NCBI GenBank assembly: GCA_047638695.1
Contig: JBLINY010000048.1
Span: forward strand, 1 to 30,471
Length of the DNA stretch: 30,471 nt
Direction of reading: 5' to 3'
Source: JAHECQ01 sp047638695
GTDB taxonomy: Bacteria; Actinomycetota; Acidimicrobiia; Acidimicrobiales; SZUA-35
The notes beneath the pieces were generated by a model that saw nothing but the letters and a program-made list of their open reading frames with translations, was not told the origin of the DNA and ran no database searches. The position numbers and the translations under genes were made by a program. Below, piece by piece: positions 1-8,215 of this stretch (positions are counted from its first letter, which is position 1; each line of letters begins with the position of its first letter).

Positions 1-2825
1 GTACGACGAGCAACGTCTTCGACCGATACATAAGGGCGGCCGGCATCGAGAACCTTGGCCAAGTCGTCGCCGATATGACGGACCGAGCCGCTACCGAGCC
101 GCACAGCCCAGCCGTGGTCATAACGTTCACGCTCGATGTTCTCGGCACCGGGTACTGCGATGGGATGGGTCAGGCCGTCGGGGGCCCGTTCGAGAGTGGC
201 AGTAGCGGCCGACGCGTTGATGTCGGGCGACAGCGTCGGGACCCCGTGCCTGCGAGCATCCTGCACCAACGAATGCGGTGAGTAGAAGCCCATGGGCTGG
301 GCATTCAGTAGCGCGGCACAGAACGCAGCCGGGTAGTGGAGCTTGATCCATGATGAGGAGTACACGAGGTAGGCGAAGCTGATCGAATGACTCTCGGGGA
401 AGCCATAGTTGGCAAACGCGACGAGCTTGTCCCAGATTTGTTCACCAACATCCTCGGTAACGCCACGTTCGAACATCCCGGTGAACAGTCGTTCTTTCAG
501 TTCTTCCATAAGCCGCCGGCTGCGTTTTGAACCCATGGCTCGCCGCAGCTGATCAGCTTCGGCCGGAGTGAAGCCGGAGATGTCAATGGCCATCTGCATC
601 AGTTGCTCCTGAAACAACGGGATGCCCAACGTCTTCTCGAGAGCCCCTTTCAGCAAAGGATGCAAATAGGTGACGGGCTCTTGGCCGTTGCGGCGACGGA
701 TGTAGGGATGCACCGATCCGCCTTGGATCGGACCGGGTCGGATCAGGGCAATTTCAACGACTAAGTCGTAGAACGTTCGTGGCTTGAGCCGGGGCAGCGT
801 TGCCATCTGGGCCCGTGACTCAATCTGAAAAACACCGATGGTGTCGGCATGACAGAGCATGTTGTAAACAGCGTCCTCTTGGCTGAGAGCACCAAGGTCG
901 ATGTTCTCGCCGTGGTGTTCGGCGATGAAGTCGAGCGAATAACGGAGCGCCGACAACATGCCGAGACCGAGCAGATCAAATTTCACTAGCCCGGCCGCTG
1001 CACAATCGTCCTTGTCCCACTGCAGAACGGTGCGGTTTTCCATCCGTCCCCACTCGACTGGACACACTTCGATAACCGGCCGGTCGCACATCACCATGCC
1101 CCCCGAGTGGATGCCAAGGTGGCGTGGAAGATCCTTGAACTGCTGCGACAGCTCGATGACATCGTCGGGAAGTTCAAGGACCTCAGCATTCGACCATCGG
1201 TCGACCGACTTCGAGAAAGCATCTTGCTGCCCAATGGCGTACCCCAGCGCCTTGGCCGCATCTCGTACGGCTGACTTGGCTCGGTAGGTGATGACGTTGG
1301 CCACCTGGGCCGCATGGCGACGGCCGTGCCGTTGGTAGACGTACTGGATCGCTTCTTCGCGGCGATCTGATTCGATGTCGAGATCGATGTCGGGCGGGCC
1401 ATCGCGTTCGGGGGCGAGAAAGCGTTCAAACAACAATCCAAGCGACACCGCATCGGCTTTCGTGATGCCGAGTACGTAGCAGACTGCCGAGTTGGCAGCC
1501 GAACCTCGCCCCTGGCAGAGAATGTTGTTACGGCGACAGAATTCGACGATGTCCCAGACCACCAAGAAGTAGCCGGGAAAGCCAAGGTGTTCGATCAGCT
1601 CGAGCTCGTGGTCGAGTTGCACCCATGCCTCGGGTAGGTAGGGAGCATCGCGGGTGCCGTAGCGAAGGACACCCGCCTCCTCGACCAACTGCCGGAGGTA
1701 GGCCATCTCTGACAAGGCCCCAGGGCAGGGAAAGGGCGGCAGGTTCGGCGCCATCAACGACAGATCAAAGGCGCACGCAAGCCCGAGGTCGGCCGCTCGT
1801 TCGACCACCCCGGGATAACGAGCAAAACGACGGGTCATCTCATCGCCGGAACGCAAGTGAGCTCCGGCCGCAGCCGGCAGCCAACCCTCGACCTCGGCAA
1901 GACTGCGCCGAGACCGAACCGCCGCCATGGCCGTGGCCAACTTTCGGTTTGCCGGCGCCGCGTAGTGCACGTTGTTCGTGGCCAAGACGTCGACACCCAC
2001 CCGGTTGGCCACCTGCACCATGGCGTCATTGCGAGCGCTGTCGAGTGGAGCACCATGGTCCCATAGCTCGGCCATGACGTTGTGGCGGCCGAAACGATCG
2101 ACCAGGCCGTGGAGGACCCGTTCGGCGGCGGCCGGACCCTCTCGTTCCAACGAACGAGGCACCGACCCTTTGCGACACCCGGTGAGCGCAACAAGATGAT
2201 CGAATTCTTGGCTCGTGACCCAACGGTCGAGATCACTCATCGTGAAGCGAGGCGCGCCCTTTTCACCGGCCAACTGCGCTTCGCTGATCACCCGGGCCAA
2301 AGCGGCATAGCCAATGGGGTCACGGGCCAAGAGAAGCAAGTGAGTGCCATCGGGATCAGCCTGGCCTGGCGTGAGATCGAGCTTGTCAACGGTTAGTTCG
2401 GCCCCGAACACGGTAGGCACACCAACCACTCGAGCCGCCTCGGCAAACCGGACGACACCATAGAAACCATCGTGGTCGGTAATGGCCAAGGCCTTGAGGC
2501 CCAGTCGAGCTGCTTCTTCGGCTAGATCTTCGGGGGCCGAGGCACCATCGAGAAAACTGAAGCTCGAGTGGCAGTGCAACTCGGCATACGGCGTAGCGGA
2601 ACGAACCTGTTTGGTCGAACGAGCCGGCGCAGTCGTCGCTGGCGCCTCGTAGGGCTCGCGCTTGTGAGACCACGCCGGGCTATCGCCTCCATCAGCACCC
2701 TCTGGCCTGTCGCCACCTGACGTACTGGAGCGCGATTTGCCACTCCCTGCTTTGCTCGAGCCGGGTCTATCGGAGAGCGTTCGCTCGATGTCTCGCCACG
2801 GCAGTGGTGGATTACCCCAACCCAT
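1..2825 (-). CDS. dnaE2: Error-prone DNA polymerase III alpha subunit DnaE2 (ImuC), C-terminus off the window
   Basis: Translesion polymerase of the actinobacterial ImuA'/ImuB/DnaE2 mutasome. About 941 codons are visible without a stop; the family is usually 1050-1100 residues, so roughly the last 110-150 lie beyond the left edge. After a Ser/Gly/Arg-rich leader of about 75 residues comes the PHP domain (AELHCHSSFSFLDG, His at about 84 and 86; later ITDHDGFYG). The polymerase core shows GRGSAANSAVCYVLGI and PDIDLDIES (Asp at about 479, 481 and 483; the last two match the catalytic aspartates of C-family polymerases). Further on, GVFQIESRAQM and RPGPIQGGSVHPY are typical of DnaE proteins. The ATG at 2825 is preceded by a -10-like TAGTCT and a LexA box, not by a clear ribosome site, so a leaderless start is likely. 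DnaE2 rather than DnaE1 is called from the SOS box and the imuA'-imuB pair in the same window. Confidence 0.95.
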   Translation of the reverse strand, partial: MGWGNPPLPWRDIERTLSDRPGSSKAGSGKSRSSTSGGDRPEGADGGDSPAWSHKREPYEAPATTAPARSTKQVRSATPYAELHCHSSFSFLDGASAPEDLAEEAARLGLKALAITDHDGFYGVVRFAEAARVVGVPTVFGAELTVDKLDLTPGQADPDGTHLLLLARDPIGYAALARVISEAQLAGEKGAPRFTMSDLDRWVTSQEFDHLVALTGCRKGSVPRSLEREGPAAAERVLHGLVDRFGRHNVMAELWDHGAPLDSARNDAMVQVANRVGVDVLATNNVHYAAPANRKLATAMAAVRSRRSLAEVEGWLPAAAGAHLRSGDEMTRRFARYPGVVERAADLGLACAFDLSLMAPNLPPFPCPGALSEMAYLRQLVEEAGVLRYGTRDAPYLPEAWVQLDHELELIEHLGFPGYFLVVWDIVEFCRRNNILCQGRGSAANSAVCYVLGITKADAVSLGLLFERFLAPERDGPPDIDLDIESDRREEAIQYVYQRHGRRHAAQVANVITYRAKSAVRDAAKALGYAIGQQDAFSKSVDRWSNAEVLELPDDVIELSQQFKDLPRHLGIHSGGMVMCDRPVIEVCPVEWGRMENRTVLQWDKDDCAAAGLVKFDLLGLGMLSALRYSLDFIAEHHGENIDLGALSQEDAVYNMLCHADTIGVFQIESRAQMATLPRLKPRTFYDLVVEIALIRPGPIQGGSVHPYIRRRNGQEPVTYLHPLLKGALEKTLGIPLFQEQLMQMAIDISGFTPAEADQLRRAMGSKRSRRLMEELKERLFTGMFERGVTEDVGEQIWDKLVAFANYGFPESHSISFAYLVYSSSWIKLHYPAAFCAALLNAQPMGFYSPHSLVQDARRHGVPTLSPDINASAATATLERAPDGLTHPIAVPGAENIERERYDHGWAVRLGSGSVRHIGDDLAKVLDAGRPYVSVEDVARR

Positions 2826-2833
2826 GCCAATCA

Positions 2834-2839
2834 AGACTA
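2834..2839 (-). promoter_or_regulatory. -10 element of dnaE2
   Basis: Reading on the minus strand, TAGTCT (TANNNT) lies 8 bases before the ATG, directly after the SOS box. This spacing puts transcription start at or next to the start codon. Inferred from sequence only. Confidence 0.55.
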
Positions 2840-2840
2840 G

Positions 2841-2854
2841 CGAACATATGTTCG
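2841..2854. promoter_or_regulatory. LexA-binding SOS box of dnaE2
   Basis: CGAACATATGTTCG is a perfect 14-bp palindrome that fits the actinobacterial LexA consensus (CGAAC-N4-GTTCG). It ends 15 bases before the dnaE2 start, next to the -10-like element, so bound LexA would block the promoter. The identical 14-mer recurs upstream of imuA' at 19556-19569. Confidence 0.92.
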
Positions 2855-2924
2855 CTTTTCGCGAAAGAATCCCGCGATACGAATGGCAGACGCTGGAGTG
2901 AAGGCGCTTGAACGAAGGTGATTG

Positions 2925-3115
2925 CTATTGGTCGATCTGGAAGTGCTCGTGGGCGCAGAAGTTTCCGGCAACCTTGGACAATGCACTCGCCAGGCACTTG
3001 GTTTCTTCGGCGGTGAGATGATCGAAGAGCAGGGCTCGCACATCCTCGACGTGCAGCGGCGCGACCGATTCAAGTTGCCGTCGGCCGACTCCGACAGCGA
3101 CACCATGATGGCGTA
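2925..3115 (-). pseudogene. MarR-family regulator, truncated and probably frameshifted remnant
   Basis: The last ~50 residues read as the C-terminus of a MarR regulator: GRRQLESVAPLHVEDVR followed by LLFDHLTAEETKCLASALSKV, a typical alpha5-alpha6 segment. Upstream, the matching wing (VSLSES) is in a neighbouring frame, so a one-base indel near 3070-3080 is likely. The winged helix-turn-helix DNA-binding half is absent. The gene points away from the pirin remnant, the usual MarR-pirin divergent pair, and the missing 5' halves of both genes face each other. It is therefore read as a dead gene left by one deletion. Confidence 0.6.
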
Positions 3116-3136
3116 GTGAACCGTTAGGAGGTTGGT

Positions 3137-3514
3137 CCGGCCGACACCCGTTCACCAATCGGGTATGCCCGCCTCACCATCGAACCGGGCGCGAGCTTGC
3201 GGATTCCTGTCGAGAACAGGCACACCGCACGGGTCTATGCGTTTGCAGGCAGCTGCGTGGTCGGACCAGCAGAGCAGCTCCTCCGGGCCCAACACTTAGC
3301 TGTCTTCGACCGGGATGGTGGCGACATCGTACTCACCGTGCCCGACGATGCCGACACCGCCCTCGGTTGTGTCCTTCTGACAGGGGAACCCGTGAACGAA
3401 CCAATGGTGCGTTACGGGCCGTTCGTGATGAACACCGCCGAGGAACTCCACCAAGCCGTCAACGACTTCAACGCAGGGCGAATGGGGTCCATCCCCGCCA
3501 GCGGAAACGCTTGA
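3137..3514 (+). pseudogene. Pirin-family protein, C-terminal half only
   Basis: The reading frame encodes the C-terminal cupin of pirin: IEPGASLRIPVENRHTARVY, GPAEQLLRAQHLAVFDRDG, and the diagnostic pirin tail VRYGPFVMNTAEELHQAVND followed by FNAGRMG. The N-terminal cupin, which carries the metal-binding His/Glu residues in intact pirins (about 280-300 residues), is missing. The first start codon in frame is a TTG at 3197, inside the domain. The frame is open a little upstream, to about 3137, where similarity fades. Read as a 5'-truncated pseudogene divergent from a truncated MarR gene; a translated half-pirin cannot be ruled out. Confidence 0.72.
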
Positions 3515-3564
3515 CCAGACCTGATGCATTCAAATCCCAACAACTGACGAAAGCACCGAACAAC

Positions 3565-4013
3565 ATGAAACTCCTGGCCTTTGCCGCTTCCAACAGCAGC
3601 CAGTCCATCAACGGGCAACTAGTTTCCACCGCCACTCGACTCCTCGACGCCGGACTGATCGGTGACGTCACCGTTGACGTGATCGACCTCAACGACTTTG
3701 AGATGCCGATCTACAGCATCGAACGACAAAACAACGACGGCATCCCGGAAGCTGCTCAGGGCTTCTTCGACAAGATCGCTGACGCAGATGCGCTTCTCGT
3801 CTCGTTCGCCGAACACAACGGCGAGCCAGCCTTGCCATACCGAGTTTCCACGACAACTTCGACACGGGCAGCACAACTCTGACGAACGCAGACCTCGACG
3901 CTCAGCTGCGGACTGCGCTTTCCACTCTTGCTGGCGTTGACAAAGCTCAGACGTCCGAGATCGGCCAGAATCTCAACTTCACTGTCAACGCGAACGTAGA
4001 ACGCACCTCATGA
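3565..4013 (+). pseudogene. NADPH-dependent FMN reductase family, internal deletion plus frameshift
   Basis: The 5' part encodes a flavodoxin-like flavin reductase (MKLLAFAASNSSQSINGQLV, then LNDFEMPIYSIERQN and DALLVSFAEHNG). Just after EHNG, near 3822-3828, sequence jumps to the family's C-terminus in the next frame but one: SLAIPSFHDNFDTGSTTLTN, then DLDAQLRTALSTL. About 70 residues, including the flavin-site loop that normally follows EHNG, are gone. Read straight through, the first frame ends at a TGA at 3880-3882. The shifted frame ends at 4013 in an ATGA overlap with the next gene, showing they were once translationally coupled. Either a genuine deletion or an assembly collapse. Confidence 0.82.
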
Positions 4014-4669
4014 CCGCAGACCCAAAGATCACTGTTGCCCAGGGCGGGCCTTACATGTTGAGCGGCGAGGTGCCTGTCACCGCCAAGTCGCCCGTGATGT
4101 CTGAACACGGCGAACCACTCACCTGGAAGACCACGCCCGCCACCGAAACGAAAAACAGGGTGGCACTGTGCCGATGCGGCGCATCGGCCAGCAAACCTTA
4201 TTGCGATGGGGCCCACACCTCGCACGAATGGGACGGCAATGAGAATGCTCCTGAAGGCACGTACGTCGAACGAGCCAAGAGCTACGGCGGCGAAGGAATC
4301 GAGATCTTTGACGACCGGCCGATCTGCGTGCACGCCGGTTTCTGCGGCAACAAGGTAACCAACGTGTGGAAGATGGCCGAGAAGACCGGCGACAGCCGCA
4401 TCCGGGCCGAGGCGATGGCCATGATCGAACGATGCCCTTCCGGCGCTCTCACCTACGGAATCGATGGCGAAACCATCGAGCCCGACCTTCCTGTTGAGGT
4501 CGCCGTGACTCCCGACGGCCCGCTTTGGGTAAGCGGTGGCATTGAAATCACGCAGTCCGATGGAATCACCCTCGAAACCCGAAACCGAGTCACGCTCTGC
4601 CGCTGCGGAGAGTCGGCGTCGAAGCCGCTCTGCGACGGGTCACACAAGGAGGCCGGATTCACCGGGTAG
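4010..4669 (+). CDS. CDGSH iron-sulfur protein with two CDGSH motifs and a central Fer4_19-type domain
   Basis: 219 residues. Residues 54-69 (CRCGASASKPYCDGAH) and 197-212 (CRCGESASKPLCDGSH) each carry the 3Cys-1His ligand set of a CDGSH [2Fe-2S] cluster. Between them, about residues 98-150, lies a divergent one-cluster ferredoxin-like domain (DDRPICVHAGFCGNKV...IERCPSGAL; Cys106, Cys112, Cys142). The architecture is known in bacteria and suggests electron transfer or redox sensing; the exact reaction is unknown. The start codon overlaps the stop of the broken flavin reductase by four bases (ATGA), so the flavoprotein was probably its partner. No signal peptide; cytoplasmic. Confidence 0.9.
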   Translation: MTADPKITVAQGGPYMLSGEVPVTAKSPVMSEHGEPLTWKTTPATETKNRVALCRCGASASKPYCDGAHTSHEWDGNENAPEGTYVERAKSYGGEGIEIFDDRPICVHAGFCGNKVTNVWKMAEKTGDSRIRAEAMAMIERCPSGALTYGIDGETIEPDLPVEVAVTPDGPLWVSGGIEITQSDGITLETRNRVTLCRCGESASKPLCDGSHKEAGFTG

Positions 4670-4680
4670 AGCCCGTTCAA

Positions 4681-4703
4681 CCCGAGACCCGAGACCCGAG
4701 ACC
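4681..4703 (+). repeat. 7-bp tandem repeat, three copies
   Basis: The unit GAGACCC is repeated three times (the last one base short) directly after the CDGSH gene. It lies between convergent genes in non-coding DNA. No terminator is obvious in 4670-4791. Confidence 0.8.
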
Positions 4704-4791
4704 AACCAAGGCAAGAAGCCCGACGGCTGCGGTCAACGCTGCATCGTCCGCTGGATTTTCCCAGTAAATCGAGCAGCGACAGCCGACCGGC

Positions 4792-7700
4792 TTAGACCCG
4801 ACGCGTGCGGCAGAGCGGTTCGTTGCAAGCCGGCACACCGCCGATCAGGTCGAGGCCACTCAGCGGAACCCCGGAGAGACCATTCGGGAGAGTGGTGGCA
4901 GGGCCTGTGATCTCGGCGCGAGCCTGACGATTTCGACTCTTATCGTCATCACCGCCTCGACCCGGCCGACCGTTAGTCCCCTGGGTGGCGGGCGGCGCCG
5001 CAACTACGACCTCATCTGGTTCCAGCTCGAAGCCGGGATCCTCGCCACGTACCGGATCTGTGTTCGAACCGGCCGATGTGATGGCGGTTGTGGCAGGCGG
5101 GCTGGTGTCTCCACTGGTCTGCACTACGGGACGATCATCTCCGGGGCGAAGAAAGGCAAAGCCATCGCTTATCTCCAGTACCACCCCGTCGGCCCGGGTC
5201 CTGAGTGAAACATCGACCGTTTCGGGCTCGAGGTGGCGCCGGGTGCGGACCACGATCAGCTGATCGTTGCCGGCAATGGTGTCGGCCGGTTGATTGCCAA
5301 ACCAGACGGTCGGCTCGTCGGGGAAGGTTCCACTGATCTGAACGAGCACCTCTTCATCGATCAAGCCTGTTTGTGGCGCAATCGCTGTGACCGACCATTG
5401 CCCGTCAGCCGCAGCGTCAATACCGACCTCGATGGGGCCGTCAGAAGCGGTCGCAGTGTCATCGCCCGCGCCGGCACCATCAGCGCTGCCACCGGCAGAG
5501 CCAGCGTCGCCTGGCCGGCCTGGGGTCGAGCCTCCTCCGGCAACCGGATCGCTCGTGTCCGAAGCGTTCTCCTCACCATCTGCCCGGTCGTCAACCGGCC
5601 CATCGTCGCCGGCGGATGGGTCTGCCTGACCGTCTCCGTTGTCGGCCGGAACACTGCTATCGAGACTTGTCGTCGCTGTTGAGGCTCCGGAGTCAGATGG
5701 CTGGCCCGAGCCCGAATCGTCGTCGGGTGGCGAACCGTTCGAACCAGCATCGCCGCCGTCACCGGCCGCAGCAGAAGGCTCGGTTGTGTCGGTGTCGCTG
5801 CTGCCTGTCGGCTGACCCGATTCGTCGGCATCGGCATCGGCATCGGACGACCCTTGACCGACGGTTCCAGGATCTGCCTCGGGGTCTGCGCTGGTGTCAT
5901 CAGCTGCATCGCTTGCGTCGACCTCGTGGCTGGCGTCACCGACGGTGAAGACAGCGACATAGGCATCGCCGAGTCTTACGGTCGAGTCGGTCCGCGGAAT
6001 CGCCTCGATCAACAAGGCGTAGACCCCCGAGGGGAGATCGGTCGAAAAGGAGGCACTCTCAACATCAGCGCCAGCCAGCATCACCGAGCCACGACTGTTC
6101 GTCGCCGCCGCAATCAACTCCGTGTTGACGCCGGTCGTCACCGGGTGATCGGTAATTGCGAATGGTGTTCCTTCGATGAGCGACACAAGCGAGGCCTCCC
6201 AGTGGAACGGCTGGTTGAACTGCCCCTCTACATCCGGAAAGAGGATCTCGGCATCAACTCTTCCAGCATCGTCGGCGATCAGATTGCGAATGGCAACCGT
6301 GCCACCGGCCGCGTCATCTGCCTCGATGCCCAGCGCCCGAGCGGAGTTCAGCCGAGGAGGGTGGGTCCCGTTAGCGTCCACGTCATCTGCGGTGGTGAGA
6401 AGTTGTTCGATAACAGCCGAAGGGGAAGCGTCACCGCGAAGCTCGAGCACTTGGGCCGCGGCAGCAGCGACCATTGGCGCAGCCTGGCTGGTTCCGCTCA
6501 TGAATGCCAGCTCGTCACCGCCGACTGTTGAGAGGATGAGTTCACCCGGCGCCATGAGATCGACGGCGGCTCCGGTATTGGAGAACGAGGCCACCAAGTC
6601 TGAAGGCCCGGATGCAGCTACGACAAGCATGTTGGCCGCGTTGAAACTGGCCGGATAGACCGGCGATGAATCCAGCGATTGCCCGTTGTTCCCCGCTGCG
6701 ACAACGAGCAAGACTCCCTCTTGTCCGGCGTACTCGACAGCTTCAGCGATGACCGCGACCGACTCGATCGGCGCGCCGGGTTGGGAACCAAGCGACAGGT
6801 TCACCACGTCGGCACCGTTGTCGACCGCATAGCGGATCGAGCGAGCGATGGCGGATGCCGAGATGGCGCCTCGGGCGTCGTCCACTTTCAGATCCATGAT
6901 TCTGGACCTGGGAGCCATCCCCGAGACACCGAACCCGTTGCGCTCGTCGGCCGCGATGATGCCGGCGACATGTGTTCCATGGTCGGAGCTACCGGCAACG
7001 AACAGGGTCTCATCGTCATCGCCGAAGTCCCAACCGTTGCAGTCGTCGATGAATCCGTTGCCGTCGTCGTCAACGCCATTGCCCTGCCGTCGTCCGCAGT
7101 CCTCGCCCGAATTGACCCAGGCTGCCTGTGCGAGATCACGGTGTCCGAAGTCGACACCTGAATCAATGACGGCCACGACTACCCCTTGGCCGTTTGCAAC
7201 CGAGCGCGCCTCGATGCCATCGACGTCGGCATCGGTGATCTGATTAGGAGGCGAGATAGACGCTATTGCCGAGAGGCTCAATCCATCGTTGTCGAGCGCC
7301 CACTGATACGGCTCGTACGGATCAGCCGTGAGCGCGAATGGGGCGTCCGGAGCAACATGAACGGCTAGCGCCTCCAGTGGTGCCAGCGAACTGGTCGTGA
7401 CGGCATAGCTCGTGTCAGTGATTCTGCTCACCGCTAGAACGCCGTCAACGGAAGCGAGCCAAGCGGCGGGGTCTGCTTCATCGAAGGGTCGGCCGCTGTC
7501 GGCCGGATCAGTCAAATCAAGTGGTGCAGCGCCGACCGTCGCAGCTTGCTCAGGAGATTCCGCTGGCATGGCGAGTGGCACGAACGTGCCATCGCTGGTT
7601 CGGTAACCAACGAGACCGCCGACGGCAGCCAGCGAGGCACCAGCTGGAACCTGGGCCAGGAGTTCCGGAGTCAGCGTCGAGATGTCGGCGCTGATGGCGT

Positions 7701-8001
7701 CGGAACCGGGGTTGGGTTCGGCCGTCTGAGGCTCGGTCTCAGAATCGACACTGGGGCTGGTCACATCACCGATCTCGGACGTGGAGGAGACCTCATCCGC
7801 TGCAGCGGGCACCGTGACCACAATCCGATGTAAACCATCGTCGACGATCACCGGGTCGACCTGTTGGAGATCTCTTACTGGGGGCGCGGTCGGGAGCAAT
7901 GGCGCGACCGGTGCCGGTCCAGTTGTCGCACTGGTGGAGCACGCCCCCAATAGCAACGTGAATACAACAAGACTGCTCTTCAATCGACCTATTTTGCTCA
8001 T
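4792..8001 (-). CDS. Subtilisin-family (S8) serine protease, lipoprotein, with acidic linker and IPT-like domain
   Basis: 1069 residues. The chosen ATG (8001) follows a GGGGA ribosome site and gives a lipoprotein signal (FTLLLGAC, lipidated Cys21); an upstream in-frame ATG would bury it. Residues 22-265 are a low-similarity prodomain-like region. The S8 catalytic domain has Asp280 (VAVIDSGVD), His341 (SSDHGTHVAGI), oxyanion Asn438 (VVAAGNNG) and Ser505 (MSGTSQAAPM). A calcium-loop-like segment (GNGVDDDGNGFIDDCNGWDF, 308-327) sits between Asp and His. After a beta-rich part (~565-690), residues ~694-855 are an Asp/Ser/Gly-rich disordered linker. Residues ~865-950 resemble an IPT/TIG fold (APQTGLIDEEVLVQISGTF). 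The tail has two Cys (1059, 1064). All catalytic residues are present, so it is probably an active surface protease; its substrate is unknown. Confidence 0.93.
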   Translation of the reverse strand: MSKIGRLKSSLVVFTLLLGACSTSATTGPAPVAPLLPTAPPVRDLQQVDPVIVDDGLHRIVVTVPAAADEVSSTSEIGDVTSPSVDSETEPQTAEPNPGSDAISADISTLTPELLAQVPAGASLAAVGGLVGYRTSDGTFVPLAMPAESPEQAATVGAAPLDLTDPADSGRPFDEADPAAWLASVDGVLAVSRITDTSYAVTTSSLAPLEALAVHVAPDAPFALTADPYEPYQWALDNDGLSLSAIASISPPNQITDADVDGIEARSVANGQGVVVAVIDSGVDFGHRDLAQAAWVNSGEDCGRRQGNGVDDDGNGFIDDCNGWDFGDDDETLFVAGSSDHGTHVAGIIAADERNGFGVSGMAPRSRIMDLKVDDARGAISASAIARSIRYAVDNGADVVNLSLGSQPGAPIESVAVIAEAVEYAGQEGVLLVVAAGNNGQSLDSSPVYPASFNAANMLVVAASGPSDLVASFSNTGAAVDLMAPGELILSTVGGDELAFMSGTSQAAPMVAAAAAQVLELRGDASPSAVIEQLLTTADDVDANGTHPPRLNSARALGIEADDAAGGTVAIRNLIADDAGRVDAEILFPDVEGQFNQPFHWEASLVSLIEGTPFAITDHPVTTGVNTELIAAATNSRGSVMLAGADVESASFSTDLPSGVYALLIEAIPRTDSTVRLGDAYVAVFTVGDASHEVDASDAADDTSADPEADPGTVGQGSSDADADADESGQPTGSSDTDTTEPSAAAGDGGDAGSNGSPPDDDSGSGQPSDSGASTATTSLDSSVPADNGDGQADPSAGDDGPVDDRADGEENASDTSDPVAGGGSTPGRPGDAGSAGGSADGAGAGDDTATASDGPIEVGIDAAADGQWSVTAIAPQTGLIDEEVLVQISGTFPDEPTVWFGNQPADTIAGNDQLIVVRTRRHLEPETVDVSLRTRADGVVLEISDGFAFLRPGDDRPVVQTSGDTSPPATTAITSAGSNTDPVRGEDPGFELEPDEVVVAAPPATQGTNGRPGRGGDDDKSRNRQARAEITGPATTLPNGLSGVPLSGLDLIGGVPACNEPLCRTRRV

Positions 8002-8163
8002 CGAGTCCCCTTCGAACCTGGCCCACACGCCCAACGTCGCGATCAACGGTTCGATGGTGCGGTCACCTTGACGACAACGAACCCGAATGGGGCCTCCGGT
8101 CCCATTCGATTTAGGGGGTCGGGTCCGAGCCGGCTGGTGCCGCAGCTCCCGGCGGAGATGGCA

Positions 8164-8186
8164 CGGCACTCAGTCCCTGAGTGCCG
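8164..8186 (-). terminator. Hairpin after the SDR gene, possible terminator
   Basis: CGGCACTCA, loop GTCCC, then TGAGTGCCG make a perfect 9-bp stem with a 5-base loop, 25 bases after the SDR stop codon. There is no U-tract, so termination is only plausible. The rest of 8002-8210 shows no gene. Confidence 0.5.
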
Positions 8187-8188
8187 CA

Positions 8189-8215
8189 GCTCAGATCAGT
8201 ACGGCTCAGATCAGT
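8189..8215. repeat. 15-bp period direct repeat over the SDR stop codon
   Basis: GCTCAGATCAGT occurs at 8189-8200 and again at 8204-8215, a 15-base period. The second copy covers the SDR stop codon (8211-8213). Confidence 0.75.

Noticed and set aside
1835..2236. Several 60-160-codon frames on both strands inside dnaE2
   Set aside because: They overlap the continuous DnaE2 frame, which carries all polymerase motifs.
8002..8169. Upstream extension of the subtilase to an ATG at 8169
   Set aside because: It would add 56 residues before a clear lipoprotein signal peptide; the ATG at 8001 has a ribosome site.
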